DNA from: an uncultured Flavobacteriaceae bacterium
GTDB taxonomy: Bacteria; Bacteroidota; Bacteroidia; Flavobacteriales; Flavobacteriaceae
Length of the DNA stretch: 64,000 nt
Direction of reading: 5' to 3'
Assembly: GCA_947493175.1 (NCBI GenBank)
Contig: CANLQD010000002.1
Span: 372,001-436,000, forward strand
The position numbers and the translations under genes are program-made. Positions 53,040 to 63,115 of this stretch are shown here, in pieces. Within the stretch, counting starts at the first letter, position 1, and every line of letters starts with the position of its first letter. The notes below the pieces were generated by a model. The model did not search any database, was not told the DNA's origin, and was given only the letters and a program-made list of their open reading frames with translations.

Positions 53040-55430
53040 TTAAGGGATAAAAACCAGCACCGATTTTGAAGTTGTTTTGATTTCCTTCTCGTTCATCATC
53101 ATTTTTCTGAAGGCTCCCTTTGTATACAAATCAGACTGATCGCGGTAGTGTTCACTAAAAGGGTTGCCAGATTGCCCCGTGGGTAAAATACTGACGCTAT
53201 TTTCCACATCGGAAAAATCGATGATTCGTCGGGTCGAAGGTCCCGAACGTACCTGATAAAAGCCATCACCATCATAACTAAACGCCATATTATTAATGAC
53301 TTCCCTAGTTCCGGCAACTTCAAAAGGCCCCACATTAAAAAAAGAACGCAGCAATTTGACCTTTCCAATAGGGTGTTCGTGCTCCAAGGTGTGCACCTTG
53401 TTCCATGTCCAGTTATCCATATCAGGTCCAAAATCGATTTCCAGTGATTCCAACGCCTGATCAAAGGATTTTTGAATAATCTGCTGCTGCGATTCTTTAT
53501 TATCAGAGGTGTTGATATCGTCCCACCAAACCGAATGCGGGTTGTCTGCCATGGGAGCAATCAATCTTTTATGCAAATGCGTAGCTAGGAACTGGCCAAA
53601 TAGCGCTTCGCCCAATTCATCTTCAAATGTATTTTTCAAAAAGTAATAAATCCAACGGGCATACAATGTTCCTTCGGTACTATCCATCTGAAAATTACCC
53701 TTCCAAGCTTTCATCTGGTCTAAAACCTTGGTCTGTTGGTTAGTCAATTGTTTGATATCGATGTTCTTGGCCAAATTAGTTACCACCATCGTGTTTACGG
53801 GAGAAGTTACATCGACCATCATTGCCTCAACACCTTCTCGGTCCCAATCGTTTCGAGGTTCCAACAAGCTTACGATTCGTTTTGCCCTGTTCTCTGGTAG
53901 GTAATATCCCGGATATCGCATACCAGCAATGGAATCTGGTTGATTATTTGCCGAGTATACGTAGTTCCAAGGTGGGTTGGCCGCATGGGGATTTTCGGAA
54001 AACCCCATATATTTTTTGCCGTTGGAAAATGGATGATCCGATTCCTGAATCATCTTCGTGTTCACGCTATCGGGAATATGGTACAACTTTCCCGTGGCCC
54101 ACCAAGCTATATTACCCGCTGCATCGCCATACATGACATTTAGGCCGGGAGCATGTATATTGGGTAGCGCTTGTTGAAATTCTTTGATGTCAGTGGCATG
54201 ACACATGCCATAAATAGCATCCAGTACCTTGTTCTCTTCCTGGGTATACATCCACCACATAGAGACAGGTCTTTTACTTTGAATCTGATCCGCAATACCA
54301 TTTAATATAGGGCCTCGCACTGTGTTTTTATAGGTGAAGTCAATGGTCTCGGCATCTTTCACCTTTATTTCCTTTGTTACATACTCATACGAGACCCAGT
54401 TGGTACCATGTCGGTATTTGGTACTATCTGTGGGATGGGCATGTTCATAAAAAAAGTCCACATCGTCATTTTCGAACATGGTAAGGCCATAAGCTAAACT
54501 GCGATCATGGGCCAAAAGCGGAAACGGCACTCCAGCCAAATGGTATCCATACTTTTCGTAACTGGGCGTATGTATATGTGCCTCGTACCAGACCGACGGT
54601 TGGGAAAATCCGATATGGGGATCGTTTGCGAACAGCACCTTCCCATTCCGAGTCTTTTCCGGTGCCAGCACCCAGCCATTACTACCTTCGAACAAAGGAA
54701 TACCCAAAGCCTGTAACGATTGCATGACCGAGGAGGTAAGATGCGTTTGAACAGAATCTAAAGGTTGGGAGGCGTGGTTTTTTATCCATGTCGTATTTGG
54801 GCTTACCTCCATCGGCAAGTCTTTTAAATAGGCTTCCCCCAACTTATCTTTGATGCTTGTCAGCAAAGGGTCGGTCTTATGTGCCATGGCAAAACTAAAA
54901 GACATATACCCCAAGATGTTATGAATATCGATCAGTTCGAATTTTGATTTCTCCAAACCTGTCAAGTAGAATTCTAAGGGAGTGGGGCCCTCTGCTACAA
55001 ACGCATTAACCCCATCGAGGTACGCTTGTGCCAATTTAACCCATTCGGCACCAAGATCTAGTTTTTCGACGGTTCTTTTGGAAGCATCGTCAATACCCAA
55101 GGCCAATAAGAACCGGTCAGTGCTTACTAAATCAGCCCCAAAAACCTCGGAGAGGCCGCCCTTACCGATGCGCCTCAAAAGTTCCATTTGCCATAATCTA
55201 TCTTGGGCGTGCACATAACCTAAACTTCTTAAAGCATCGGTTTCGTTTTGGGCGTAGATATGGGGTATGCCGTACACGTCGTAGTGAACATCTACTTTTG
55301 AAGACAATCCCAACAATTGTTTTTCTCCCTCGTAATCAGGTTTCAATGTATGGGCAAATATGGCAATCCCAATAATCAAAACTGTTAACAAAGCCAACAG
55401 CCAAAGGCCAATTTTTTTTAATCGTTTCAT
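53040..55430 (-). CDS. Penicillin acylase family protein (Ntn hydrolase)
   Basis: An S45-type amidohydrolase made as a precursor that cuts itself. A signal or anchor (residues 5-26) leads the alpha-chain (VDVHYDVYGIPHIYAQNETD). The new N-terminal nucleophile is Ser250 in FEGSNGWVLAPEKT, which starts the beta-chain. Family members hydrolyse penicillins, acyl-homoserine lactones or other amides; the substrate here is unknown. I start at the ATG at 55430; the longest frame begins 20 codons earlier at TTG. Confidence 0.88.
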   Translation of the reverse strand: MKRLKKIGLWLLALLTVLIIGIAIFAHTLKPDYEGEKQLLGLSSKVDVHYDVYGIPHIYAQNETDALRSLGYVHAQDRLWQMELLRRIGKGGLSEVFGADLVSTDRFLLALGIDDASKRTVEKLDLGAEWVKLAQAYLDGVNAFVAEGPTPLEFYLTGLEKSKFELIDIHNILGYMSFSFAMAHKTDPLLTSIKDKLGEAYLKDLPMEVSPNTTWIKNHASQPLDSVQTHLTSSVMQSLQALGIPLFEGSNGWVLAPEKTRNGKVLFANDPHIGFSQPSVWYEAHIHTPSYEKYGYHLAGVPFPLLAHDRSLAYGLTMFENDDVDFFYEHAHPTDSTKYRHGTNWVSYEYVTKEIKVKDAETIDFTYKNTVRGPILNGIADQIQSKRPVSMWWMYTQEENKVLDAIYGMCHATDIKEFQQALPNIHAPGLNVMYGDAAGNIAWWATGKLYHIPDSVNTKMIQESDHPFSNGKKYMGFSENPHAANPPWNYVYSANNQPDSIAGMRYPGYYLPENRAKRIVSLLEPRNDWDREGVEAMMVDVTSPVNTMVVTNLAKNIDIKQLTNQQTKVLDQMKAWKGNFQMDSTEGTLYARWIYYFLKNTFEDELGEALFGQFLATHLHKRLIAPMADNPHSVWWDDINTSDNKESQQQIIQKSFDQALESLEIDFGPDMDNWTWNKVHTLEHEHPIGKVKLLRSFFNVGPFEVAGTREVINNMAFSYDGDGFYQVRSGPSTRRIIDFSDVENSVSILPTGQSGNPFSEHYRDQSDLYTKGAFRKMMMNEKEIKTTSKSVLVFIP

Positions 55431-55523
55431 GTATGCCCCAATTGGTAGAGGAAAGATACGTGTATTCAGAAGATTAACAAAGCCGCACAAGAAACGGAAA
55501 TCGAGCGCGGAAAGACGAAAAAA

Positions 55524-57512
55524 TCACTTAACCGTCATTAAACTATTCTCATTAAAACGATCCAGTCCCGAAGTCAGCCAATTTTTATAGGTATCAGCAT
55601 CGGTTTTTTGGATTGCTGGATTCAAGACCTCTAGTTGGGGGGAAAGAAGTACATAGTATGGTTGGGAAGCCGCCCCAAAATTCAAGGTTTGAAAAGTACC
55701 CCACTTCTGCCCTATGGTCTCTATAGTTTTCACTCGCCCAGAAGCATATTTGAAATCGAATTGTTCCGCAACGGGAAGGGACTCACTATCGTCAACATAT
55801 AACGAAATCAACACGTAGTCATCTTTGATCAGTGGATAGATTTCCGGGGAGCTCCATACATTTTCTTCCATGTCCCGACAATTGGAACAGGCCCAGCCGG
55901 TAAAATCCAATAAAATAGGTTTATTTACAGATCTGGCATGTGCTACACCGATCTCAAAATCCTTAAAGCAGTCGATTCCAAGGGGACAATCGCTTTGTTG
56001 TTCAAAAACGCTATAGAAATCAGGAGGTAGCAAGCCGCTCAACAGTCGCAACGGGGTCATCTTCGAAAGTCCTAAAACAAGGTACACCGCAAAGGCCACA
56101 CTTAAAAGTCCAACACTTTTTCGTATCCCGGACAACTTTTGTTTTGGAGCGTCATGCGGAAAGCGAAACAGACCAAAAAGATAGCCCCCCATTAATAGGA
56201 ACAATATCACCCATATTACGATAAACACCTCTCGTTTCAAAAGTCCCCAATGCCCCACCAAATCAGCATTTGACAGGAATTTTAACGCTAACGCCAGTTC
56301 TAAAAAACCCAATACTACTTTTACAGTGGTCATCCATCCTCCAGACTTTGGAAGGGAATTCAACCAAGCCGGGAAGAGCGCAAACAATGCAAAAGGCAAT
56401 GCCAAAGCAACCCCAAAACCTGTCATTCCAGCAGAAAGATTGGTAGCCACATCTCCCTGTGCCAAGGCGGTACTTCCGAGCAAGCCTCCCAAAATGGGCC
56501 CTGTACAAGAGAACGAAACAATGGCCAGGGTAACGGCCATAAAAAAGATACCTATAAAACCGCCTGCCTTGTTCGAGGCCGAATCCATTTTGTTCGCCCA
56601 AGAGCTAGGCAAGGTAAGTTCATAGTACCCGAAGAATGAAAAAGCAAAAAAAACAAAAATGATGAAGAACACAATGTTCAACCAGACATTCGTTGCTATA
56701 GTGTTCAGTATTTGTGAGTCCACAGAATCAAAAACATGAAAGGGTAGACTCAACAAAAAATAAATCAAAACAATGAAAGTACCATAAAGGATGGCGTTCA
56801 TAATACCTCTTGACTTATTTTGGGATTGCTTTGTGAAGAAAGATACCGTCAACGGAATCATTGGAAAAACACAAGGGGTCAACAAAGCGATCAATCCTCC
56901 TAGGAAACCGAGTCCAAAAATGGTCCAAAGACCAGAATTTGAATTGATAATCGTGTCTTTGCCCTCATTTAGGAGTTCCTTATTTTTTAAATCCACGCTG
57001 AGGGCATCTCCTAAAACAAGGCTGCGTTCGTCAACTTCTTTTTCTTCTTTAACCACTGCACCTCCGTCCAACGAAAAGCTAAAGGACACCTCCTCACCAA
57101 TACAGACTTCTTTACAAACCTGGTAAAAAAGACCAACATCGATTTGACGTACCTTCTGATCCAAAAGCTTTACGTTTTGTTTAAAAACAGCTTCTTTCTT
57201 AAAAAAGGTTTCATCCAATTCAAAAACATCACTGTATTCGGTAATCGTTTTACTCTCGGTAGTAATACCTTGCAACTCATAATCTTCTCCAGCCTTTTCA
57301 TAGGTAAATTCACTAGGCAGCGATCCTCCCTCTGCAGTGAATTGGGAATACACATGCCAACCCTCATAAATCTTTCCGGTCATGGTCAACTCGTATTCCG
57401 TATCAGAGATTTTTTCAACACTGTGAGACCACAGAACAGGATTAGAATCATCCTGTGAAAACGTTACTAAGAAGCTGAAAAACAAAACAATAAATAGCAC
57501 AACCTTTTTCAT
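55524..57512 (-). CDS. dsbD: Thiol:disulfide interchange protein DsbD
   Basis: Carries electrons from cytoplasmic thioredoxin to the periplasm. The signal peptide (1-20) is followed by the DsbD-alpha domain with Cys133 and Cys137 (YQVCKEVCIGEE). An eight-helix core has its Cys pair in LLTPCVFPMIPLTVSFF and SFSCTGPILGG. The C-terminal thioredoxin-like domain carries WACSNCRDM. All three redox centres are present. Its start overlaps the tilS stop (ATGA), so translation is coupled. Confidence 0.92.
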   Translation of the reverse strand: MKKVVLFIVLFFSFLVTFSQDDSNPVLWSHSVEKISDTEYELTMTGKIYEGWHVYSQFTAEGGSLPSEFTYEKAGEDYELQGITTESKTITEYSDVFELDETFFKKEAVFKQNVKLLDQKVRQIDVGLFYQVCKEVCIGEEVSFSFSLDGGAVVKEEKEVDERSLVLGDALSVDLKNKELLNEGKDTIINSNSGLWTIFGLGFLGGLIALLTPCVFPMIPLTVSFFTKQSQNKSRGIMNAILYGTFIVLIYFLLSLPFHVFDSVDSQILNTIATNVWLNIVFFIIFVFFAFSFFGYYELTLPSSWANKMDSASNKAGGFIGIFFMAVTLAIVSFSCTGPILGGLLGSTALAQGDVATNLSAGMTGFGVALALPFALFALFPAWLNSLPKSGGWMTTVKVVLGFLELALALKFLSNADLVGHWGLLKREVFIVIWVILFLLMGGYLFGLFRFPHDAPKQKLSGIRKSVGLLSVAFAVYLVLGLSKMTPLRLLSGLLPPDFYSVFEQQSDCPLGIDCFKDFEIGVAHARSVNKPILLDFTGWACSNCRDMEENVWSSPEIYPLIKDDYVLISLYVDDSESLPVAEQFDFKYASGRVKTIETIGQKWGTFQTLNFGAASQPYYVLLSPQLEVLNPAIQKTDADTYKNWLTSGLDRFNENSLMTVK

Positions 57513-58819
57513 TGGTTTACTTCAAATTTTATGATGTAATCACTATTTTCCTGAACCTTAAAACGATTATCCCCTCGCCTCCCGATAACCCATACAATCT
57601 GATTATCGGAACAAAGAAACCATTGCTTTTCTTTAGCAAATTTGTTCACCTTTTCGTCTTTAAAGTATTTGGACACTTTTTTCCTGCCCTTCATTCCCAA
57701 GGGATGAAAATAGTCGCCTTTTTGCCATTTCCTGACAGTTAGGGGATACTTTAACGTTTTTTGGTCTACGTATAGTGTGTTCGAGCTCAACTCCCCTATC
57801 GTTGAAACGCGTTCTATCGTCAACTGGAATGGATGCGATATTTTTTTTTGTTTTTCTTCTATATAATAAATCTGGTCATCGCCCTCTTGGATCTTTTGAA
57901 GCAATAGTTGCCCGCGGTCTTTCACAAGACGGTATGTACCTGAGCGAACTTCCTTACCACTTTGCCCTTCTAGCAACGCTGCGACATCTTTCCAAGCGGT
58001 AAATCCAAAATCTTTAAAAATAAGATGTAAATATGCCTGCCTTGGTCGTAGTCGCCCCAGCCGCTCTACCGAAATGCGGATTGTCTCCCCATCTAAAGGC
58101 TCGAACAACTCTTTTCTGAGTTGTAAGCCATGTACTTCTAAAATGGAGGCAGAATCGGCCAAAAAAGACTGTGTATCCTTAAAATTCTTCTCAAAGGTAG
58201 GGTGCAGCTCCTTTAAAATCGGTACTACGTTGTGTCGAATTTTATTTCGCAGATATTTAATGTCCGCATTACTGGCATCTTCACTCCATTGAAGCCGGTT
58301 ACGCTTTGCATATTCCATAATACGCGCCCGTGAAAAAGGGAGCAAGGGTCTGGCAATTGTTTCCGTTTTTGCTGGTATTCCGGAAAGTCCTTGTATGCCG
58401 GTTCCCCGGGAAAGATTAATCAAAAAAGTTTCCAAGTTATCATCGGAATGATGCGCGGTAACCAACCATTTTATCCTATTTTGAAACATGATTTCCGTGA
58501 ACCATGCATACCGCAATTCCCTGGCAGCCATCTGAATAGATACTTTGTTTTTTCTTATGTAACTTTCTGTATCAAAATTAGTTGTGAAAAATTTTTTATT
58601 GAAACCGGTCGCTAGGTTTCGGACGAACTCCTGGTCCTCGTCGCTAGCGTTGCCCCGAAGCTGAAAATTGGTATGCGCCAGCGAAAAGTCAAGTTGCAGG
58701 GCAGCACAGAGATGCGCCAACACCACACTATCGACCCCTCCACTACAGGCCAATAAGAACGGCTCCGATAACAATTCGGGAAATATGTTTTTTACGTGAT
58801 GTTCAAAGTCTTTAAGCAT
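57509..58819 (-). CDS. tilS: tRNA(Ile)-lysidine synthetase
   Basis: Adds lysine to C34 of the AUA-reading tRNA(Ile). The ATP-binding PP-loop is SGGVDS at 26-31 (LLACSGGVDSVVLAHL). Next come the conserved AHTNFQLRGNASDEDQEFV and VTAHHSDDNLETFLINLSRG, then the C-terminal tRNA-binding domain with DYFHPLGMKGRKKVSKYFKD. It is essential in most bacteria. A -7 box ends only 4 bp before the ATG, which predicts a leaderless mRNA. The stop overlaps dsbD. Confidence 0.95.
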   Translation of the reverse strand: MLKDFEHHVKNIFPELLSEPFLLACSGGVDSVVLAHLCAALQLDFSLAHTNFQLRGNASDEDQEFVRNLATGFNKKFFTTNFDTESYIRKNKVSIQMAARELRYAWFTEIMFQNRIKWLVTAHHSDDNLETFLINLSRGTGIQGLSGIPAKTETIARPLLPFSRARIMEYAKRNRLQWSEDASNADIKYLRNKIRHNVVPILKELHPTFEKNFKDTQSFLADSASILEVHGLQLRKELFEPLDGETIRISVERLGRLRPRQAYLHLIFKDFGFTAWKDVAALLEGQSGKEVRSGTYRLVKDRGQLLLQKIQEGDDQIYYIEEKQKKISHPFQLTIERVSTIGELSSNTLYVDQKTLKYPLTVRKWQKGDYFHPLGMKGRKKVSKYFKDEKVNKFAKEKQWFLCSDNQIVWVIGRRGDNRFKVQENSDYIIKFEVNQ

Positions 58820-58823
58820 TCCA

Positions 58824-58831
58824 CAAAGTTA
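58824..58831 (-). promoter_or_regulatory. -7 promoter box (TAACTTTG) of tilS-dsbD
   Basis: An exact TAnnTTTG match on the minus strand, with 4 bp between its end and the tilS ATG. Transcription would start at or next to the A of the ATG. Confidence 0.5.
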
Positions 58832-58863
58832 GGTAGAAATAAATTTTAAAAGGATGCACGCTC

Positions 58864-59685
58864 CTATTGCAACCTTTCAACCAACCATTTTTCAATCTTT
58901 GAAAGCATTTCTTGCTTACATAGGTCGTGATGTAGTTCGTGGTATGCGCCTTCGAATAAATGCAAAGTTGTAGTTGTAGCCCGTTCATGAAATGCTATGG
59001 TTGCTCTATGGTCGATAATAGGGTCAGAAGTTCCGTGCATCAGCAATGCATCTACCTTTAAATTCGCAGCTTCCTTAATGGCCCACTCTCCTGCATCCAT
59101 GATGGGAAACGAATACATAGGGCTTACTTGATCGAAGATTAAAGGGTCTGCATTGTATTTTGCCACTTCAGCTGGGATTTGTGAGATTCCTGCCGAATCC
59201 AGTCCCGCTGGCAATGTAACGGATGGTATAATTTTCAGCAGTAACTTACCAACGATTATTTTCCATTTGGGAGGTGCAAAAGCCAATCGTAGATAAGGAC
59301 TGGTGGCAATGAGACCTGCTAGCCCAGGTTTTCTACGCATGGTATAATTCAAGACCAAATTCCCACCCATACTATGACCGTAGAGGTACAATGGCAATTG
59401 GGGGAATCGATTGGAAGCTTTATTAATTACTTGCTCCAAAACATCCAGAAGAACTTCATAACTCGGACAATGCCCCCTTTTGCCGCCTGATATTCCATGA
59501 CCAATGTTGTCATAACACACTACGGCCAAATTGTTCTTTAGCAACATCGGCACAACATTTTCGGAATATCTGCCTGAATGTTCCCCAAAACCATGCACTA
59601 ACACTACTACTCCCCTAGCCTCTATAGGAAACACATAGCTGCCCCGAATAGGTATTCTTAAGATATCGAATTCAAATTTTTCCAT
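58864..59685 (-). CDS. Monoacylglycerol lipase-like alpha/beta hydrolase
   Basis: A 273-residue serine hydrolase of the Hydrolase_4 type. It has VVLVHGFGEHSGRY (oxyanion and lid region), the nucleophile Ser in YGHSMGGNLVLNY, the Asp in HGTSDPIIDH and the His in GAYHELHHD. No signal peptide, so it is cytoplasmic. The likely substrates are monoacylglycerols or lysophospholipids; this is by family only. Confidence 0.85.
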   Translation of the reverse strand: MEKFEFDILRIPIRGSYVFPIEARGVVVLVHGFGEHSGRYSENVVPMLLKNNLAVVCYDNIGHGISGGKRGHCPSYEVLLDVLEQVINKASNRFPQLPLYLYGHSMGGNLVLNYTMRRKPGLAGLIATSPYLRLAFAPPKWKIIVGKLLLKIIPSVTLPAGLDSAGISQIPAEVAKYNADPLIFDQVSPMYSFPIMDAGEWAIKEAANLKVDALLMHGTSDPIIDHRATIAFHERATTTTLHLFEGAYHELHHDLCKQEMLSKIEKWLVERLQ

Positions 59686-59837
59686 GGCGCTATGAGTTTT
59701 TTAGATGGTCACAATAAATTGCTTTCCCTGGTCACGATCGTCAATTGAAACTATGCACTTTGTATTTTAATAGTTACCATGTTGGGCTATGCCTATACCA
59801 GTTTAGCGCTCAAATGATATGCATTTGGTTCTAGTCC

Positions 59838-61136
59838 TTAATCTTCAAGCACTTCCCGCATCGCTTTTGCTTTTAAGAGACACTCTTCGTATTCTTTTTC
59901 AGGTAACGCTTTAGCGGTAATCGCGCTTCCAACGGAGAATGAGACATATTTTTCTGCCTCATTGTACAGAATACTTCTAATGACTACGTTAAAATCAAAA
60001 TCCCCTTCCGGGGTAAAATAACCGACCGCTCCACTGTAAAGCCCTCTCTTAAAAGATTCTAAACGCTCTATGATTTTCATCGCCGATACCTTGGGAGCCC
60101 CTGTCATACTTCCCATTGGAAAAGATTCCTGAAGCAGTTCGACTGGGTTTTTCCCTTTCGGTACTTGAGCACTTACTGTTGATATCATCTGGTGAACTTG
60201 TTCAAAGGAATAGACCTCACAAAGTTCCTCGACCTGAACACTTCCCTTTATTGCACCTTTAGACAGATCGTTGCGAACCAGATCCACGATCATGATGTTC
60301 TCTGCACGTTCCTTTTCATCATTGGCCAAAGCAATCTTCAGAAGGTGATCTTTATTGGGGTCGGCAGACCTCTTGGTGGTTCCTTTAATGGGCTGCGAGA
60401 TGACCTTTTTCCCTTGCTTTTTCAGGTACCTTTCCGGGGAAGCACACATCAGGTATCGTTGGCCCAGCCTTAAATAACAAGCAAAGGGGGCTTTTGAAAT
60501 GGCATTTAACTTGCGATAGACCTGTAAAGCATCAATCTCTGTATTGTCTGCATAAAACTCCTGACAAAAGTTGGCCTCATACAAGTCCCCTCTATGGATA
60601 TGTGCCAATAACTGATGCACACGTTTATGGTACTCGTTTTTAAAGATGCGCATTCTAATGCGAATACCATTTGCACCCTTCTGTTTCTGGGGTTTTTTAT
60701 ATTGTTGACCGTTGATAACCCTAAAGTCGCTTTCAATTTCATCCGCCACCATATGTAGGTACAAGAAGTCGACCTCTGTACCTGTAATGCGTATGATCTT
60801 TTTGGGCTGAAAGAAGCACAGCTCTGGAAAACCGAGTCGATCTGGATTGTTCGAATGCAGCTGCTCCACTGCATTCTTTGCGTCATAAGTAAGATACCCA
60901 AAAAGCCAATCGTGCGATTCTCGTTGATACTCTTTCAGGTTTTCCAAGCTATTTTCGGCATCGGTCTGCAGTACCGTAAGTGCATCTATTGCCAAAATCG
61001 CATCAAAGGAACTATAGGCGTCAACATGTGCATTGCCATCTAACCACACCGTTTCCTGAAACTGGCGCGACCAGTTGAGCAACCGGTCCTTAAAGCCCGG
61101 AACATCAGCGACCTTGAATGATACTTTTCTTCTCAA
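59838..61136 (-). CDS. pabB: Aminodeoxychorismate synthase component I
   Basis: A chorismate-using enzyme of folate synthesis. The motif PIKGTTKRS has Lys at the place that separates PabB from anthranilate synthase TrpE (PIAGT). Other signatures are MIVDLVRNDLSKGA, SMTGAPKVSAMKIIERLE and GLYSGAVGYFTPEGDFDFNV. The amidase partner PabA is not in the window. The start appears to be TTG, 3 bp after the stop of the FMN reductase gene, with no ATG or GTG nearby; coupling to that gene may supply the ribosomes. Confidence 0.88.
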   Translation of the reverse strand: MRRKVSFKVADVPGFKDRLLNWSRQFQETVWLDGNAHVDAYSSFDAILAIDALTVLQTDAENSLENLKEYQRESHDWLFGYLTYDAKNAVEQLHSNNPDRLGFPELCFFQPKKIIRITGTEVDFLYLHMVADEIESDFRVINGQQYKKPQKQKGANGIRIRMRIFKNEYHKRVHQLLAHIHRGDLYEANFCQEFYADNTEIDALQVYRKLNAISKAPFACYLRLGQRYLMCASPERYLKKQGKKVISQPIKGTTKRSADPNKDHLLKIALANDEKERAENIMIVDLVRNDLSKGAIKGSVQVEELCEVYSFEQVHQMISTVSAQVPKGKNPVELLQESFPMGSMTGAPKVSAMKIIERLESFKRGLYSGAVGYFTPEGDFDFNVVIRSILYNEAEKYVSFSVGSAITAKALPEKEYEECLLKAKAMREVLED

Positions 61137-61139
61137 CCA

Positions 61140-61673
61140 CTATAATTTGGACAAAAAGGTATTTAGTTTTTCTCGATGCTCGGCATTTAGCTCCCCATGC
61201 AGGATTCCTTTTGCCGGATCAAAGTTATCCCTGAAAGAAGGCAAGGAAAAGGTTTCAAGTATTTCGGCACCGAATCGGGGCAATAGTTTTTCCGAGACCT
61301 CCAATGCCCCAAGCGCCCCTCTTTTTCCGGGAGCGGTGGCCATCAGATACACCTTTTTTCCCAATAAGAACTTTCGTTCCAAGCGGGACAACCAATCGAT
61401 CAGGTTCTTAAAGTAGGCCGAAGGATTACCATTGTGTTCGTTTACGGAAATCAAAAGCGCATCTGCTTTCTTGATATCATCCCGCAATTCTATCAGGGAA
61501 TTCGAATAACCGTTTTCGCGCTCATAATCTTCACTGAACATAGGAAAAGGGTAATTTACCATATTTAAGACCTGTAATCGGTGGTCGGCGATAATCGATG
61601 CAGTGTACTTAACCAACTGAAAATTGATAGAGGTAGCAGAATTACTACCGGCAAAAGCCAATATTGTTGCCAT
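61140..61673 (-). CDS. NADPH-dependent FMN reductase-like flavoprotein
   Basis: A 177-residue flavodoxin-fold protein. The FMN phosphate loop is AFAGSNSATSINFQL, then ALLISVNEHNGNPSAYFKNL binds the flavin ring and KVYLMATAPGKRGALGALEV follows. It would reduce FMN or quinones with NAD(P)H. It lies 3 bp upstream of pabB and is divergent from the acyltransferase gene. Confidence 0.85.
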   Translation of the reverse strand: MATILAFAGSNSATSINFQLVKYTASIIADHRLQVLNMVNYPFPMFSEDYERENGYSNSLIELRDDIKKADALLISVNEHNGNPSAYFKNLIDWLSRLERKFLLGKKVYLMATAPGKRGALGALEVSEKLLPRFGAEILETFSLPSFRDNFDPAKGILHGELNAEHREKLNTFLSKL

Positions 61674-61739
61674 AAATGCGTTTTAACAATTTAATGTTCG
61701 AAAATACCGCAAATTAAATAGACTTGATGGTAATTTGAC

Positions 61740-61747
61740 TAATTTTG
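61740..61747 (+). promoter_or_regulatory. -7 promoter box (TAATTTTG)
   Basis: An exact TAnnTTTG match between the FMN reductase and acyltransferase genes. It overlaps the TTG that begins the longest form of the acyltransferase ORF, which argues for the ATG at 61799 as the real start. Confidence 0.45.
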
Positions 61748-61798
61748 CGACGCAAAACATCCAAACATACTGTCGTACAAGTATATAGGATAGATTGG

Positions 61799-63040
61799 AT
61801 GTCTTATAGAAACATTTCAATCAACGACCTATCAACTAGAAAGAGCCTTGTAAACGTGGAAAACAAAACAGCCAGATTGTATTTCGTTGATGCCATGAGG
61901 GCCTGGGCCATTTTGATGATGCTCCAAGGTCATTTCATCGACGGACTCCTAGATCCTATATTTAGAGATAACAGCAACATTGTTTTTGAAATATGGAAAT
62001 ACTTTAGGGGTATAACTGCTCCTGTCTTCTTCACCGTATCTGGATTTATATTTACCTACCTCTTGGTTCGGGGAGACAAAATTGGACGCGATAACCCACG
62101 AGTTCAAAAGGGACTACGTCGCGGTATACAACTATTGTTTATCGGTTACTTACTCCGCATGAATCTTTTTGGGTTACTTCAAGGGGAGGTTTACGATTCT
62201 TTTTATTTGGTAGATGTATTACATTGCATCGGCCTTTCCATCTTAGGAATCATAGGTGTTTACTTACTGACATCACGACTTAAAAAAGTCATTTTCCCCG
62301 TCGTTCTACTCGGCATTACCATGTTGCTATTCGTTTTTGAACCCGCCTATAAAAGCATGCAACTAGCATTTCTTCCGCAGGCGATCGCCAACTATTTCAC
62401 TAAAATAAACGGGTCGGTATTTACCATTTTCCCATGGTTTGGGTATGCTACTTTTGGAGGTTTTCTTTCGCTTCTTTTTACCCGATACAAGCATTCTAAA
62501 TATCTCTATCCGATTGCGATTGTTAGTGCTATTGTCATAGGAGCCGGATTGATATTTTATTCTTCTGATTTGTTTTTGGAAATGTCAAGATTAACTGACA
62601 TTCAGTTATTTGCAGACATTTTCTTCAACAATTACTTATTTATTAGATTGGGAGATGTTTTCTTGGTATTCGCAGTGTTTATGTTGATTAGAAGCCTACT
62701 TAAGAATAGGACCATCCTGCACATAGGACAAAGCACTTTATCTATTTACATTATTCATTTCATTATCCTGTATGGTAGTTTCACGGGGTTAGGACTGTAC
62801 CGCTTTTTCCACCATACGTTAACTCCGGCGGTCGCGATTGCAGGGGCTTTGGTTTTCATGGCAACCTGTACGTTCGTAGCATTGCGTTACGAAACACAAA
62901 AAGCGTTCATTAAATTGAACATCCAAACGACCTTTAGACTTATTTGGGCGAAGACCGAACTTCTTGTGGCATATCTGGCCGAAGTCATCAAAACTGCTTT
63001 CTTTCGTTTGCTACGTCGTATCGGACTGGTAAAAAGCTAA
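61799..63040 (+). CDS. Integral membrane acyltransferase (DUF1624/HGSNAT-like)
   Basis: About ten transmembrane helices in 413 residues. The N-terminal motif LYFVDAMRAWAILMMLQGHF with His, and ITAPVFFTVSGFIFTYLLVR, are typical of the heparan-alpha-glucosaminide acetyltransferase-like (DUF1624) group, which moves acetyl groups across the membrane onto sugars. The acceptor is unknown. I use the ATG at 61799 because the longer form starts at a TTG inside the promoter box. Confidence 0.75.
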   Translation: MSYRNISINDLSTRKSLVNVENKTARLYFVDAMRAWAILMMLQGHFIDGLLDPIFRDNSNIVFEIWKYFRGITAPVFFTVSGFIFTYLLVRGDKIGRDNPRVQKGLRRGIQLLFIGYLLRMNLFGLLQGEVYDSFYLVDVLHCIGLSILGIIGVYLLTSRLKKVIFPVVLLGITMLLFVFEPAYKSMQLAFLPQAIANYFTKINGSVFTIFPWFGYATFGGFLSLLFTRYKHSKYLYPIAIVSAIVIGAGLIFYSSDLFLEMSRLTDIQLFADIFFNNYLFIRLGDVFLVFAVFMLIRSLLKNRTILHIGQSTLSIYIIHFIILYGSFTGLGLYRFFHHTLTPAVAIAGALVFMATCTFVALRYETQKAFIKLNIQTTFRLIWAKTELLVAYLAEVIKTAFFRLLRRIGLVKS

Positions 63041-63084
63041 ATCTCTGTAAAGCGGGTAGTTTTACATACTTTTCCTTTTCTTCT

Positions 63085-63092
63085 TATCTTCG
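63085..63092 (+). promoter_or_regulatory. -7-like promoter box (TATCTTCG)
   Basis: One mismatch to TAnnTTTG. It ends 23 bp before the ATG at 63116 and 2 bp before the ATG at 63095, which supports the later start for the CDGSH gene. Confidence 0.35.
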
Positions 63093-63115
63093 TTATGTCA
63101 CTTAAAATAGCACAC

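Noticed and set aside
53099..53560. Minus-strand 153-codon ORF inside the penicillin acylase gene
   Set aside because: Alternative frame of a well-supported gene, with Trp/Arg-rich composition and no independent start.
59838..61136. Anthranilate synthase component I (TrpE)
   Set aside because: The motif reads PIKGT with Lys, which marks PabB; TrpE has Ala there, and no tryptophan genes are nearby.
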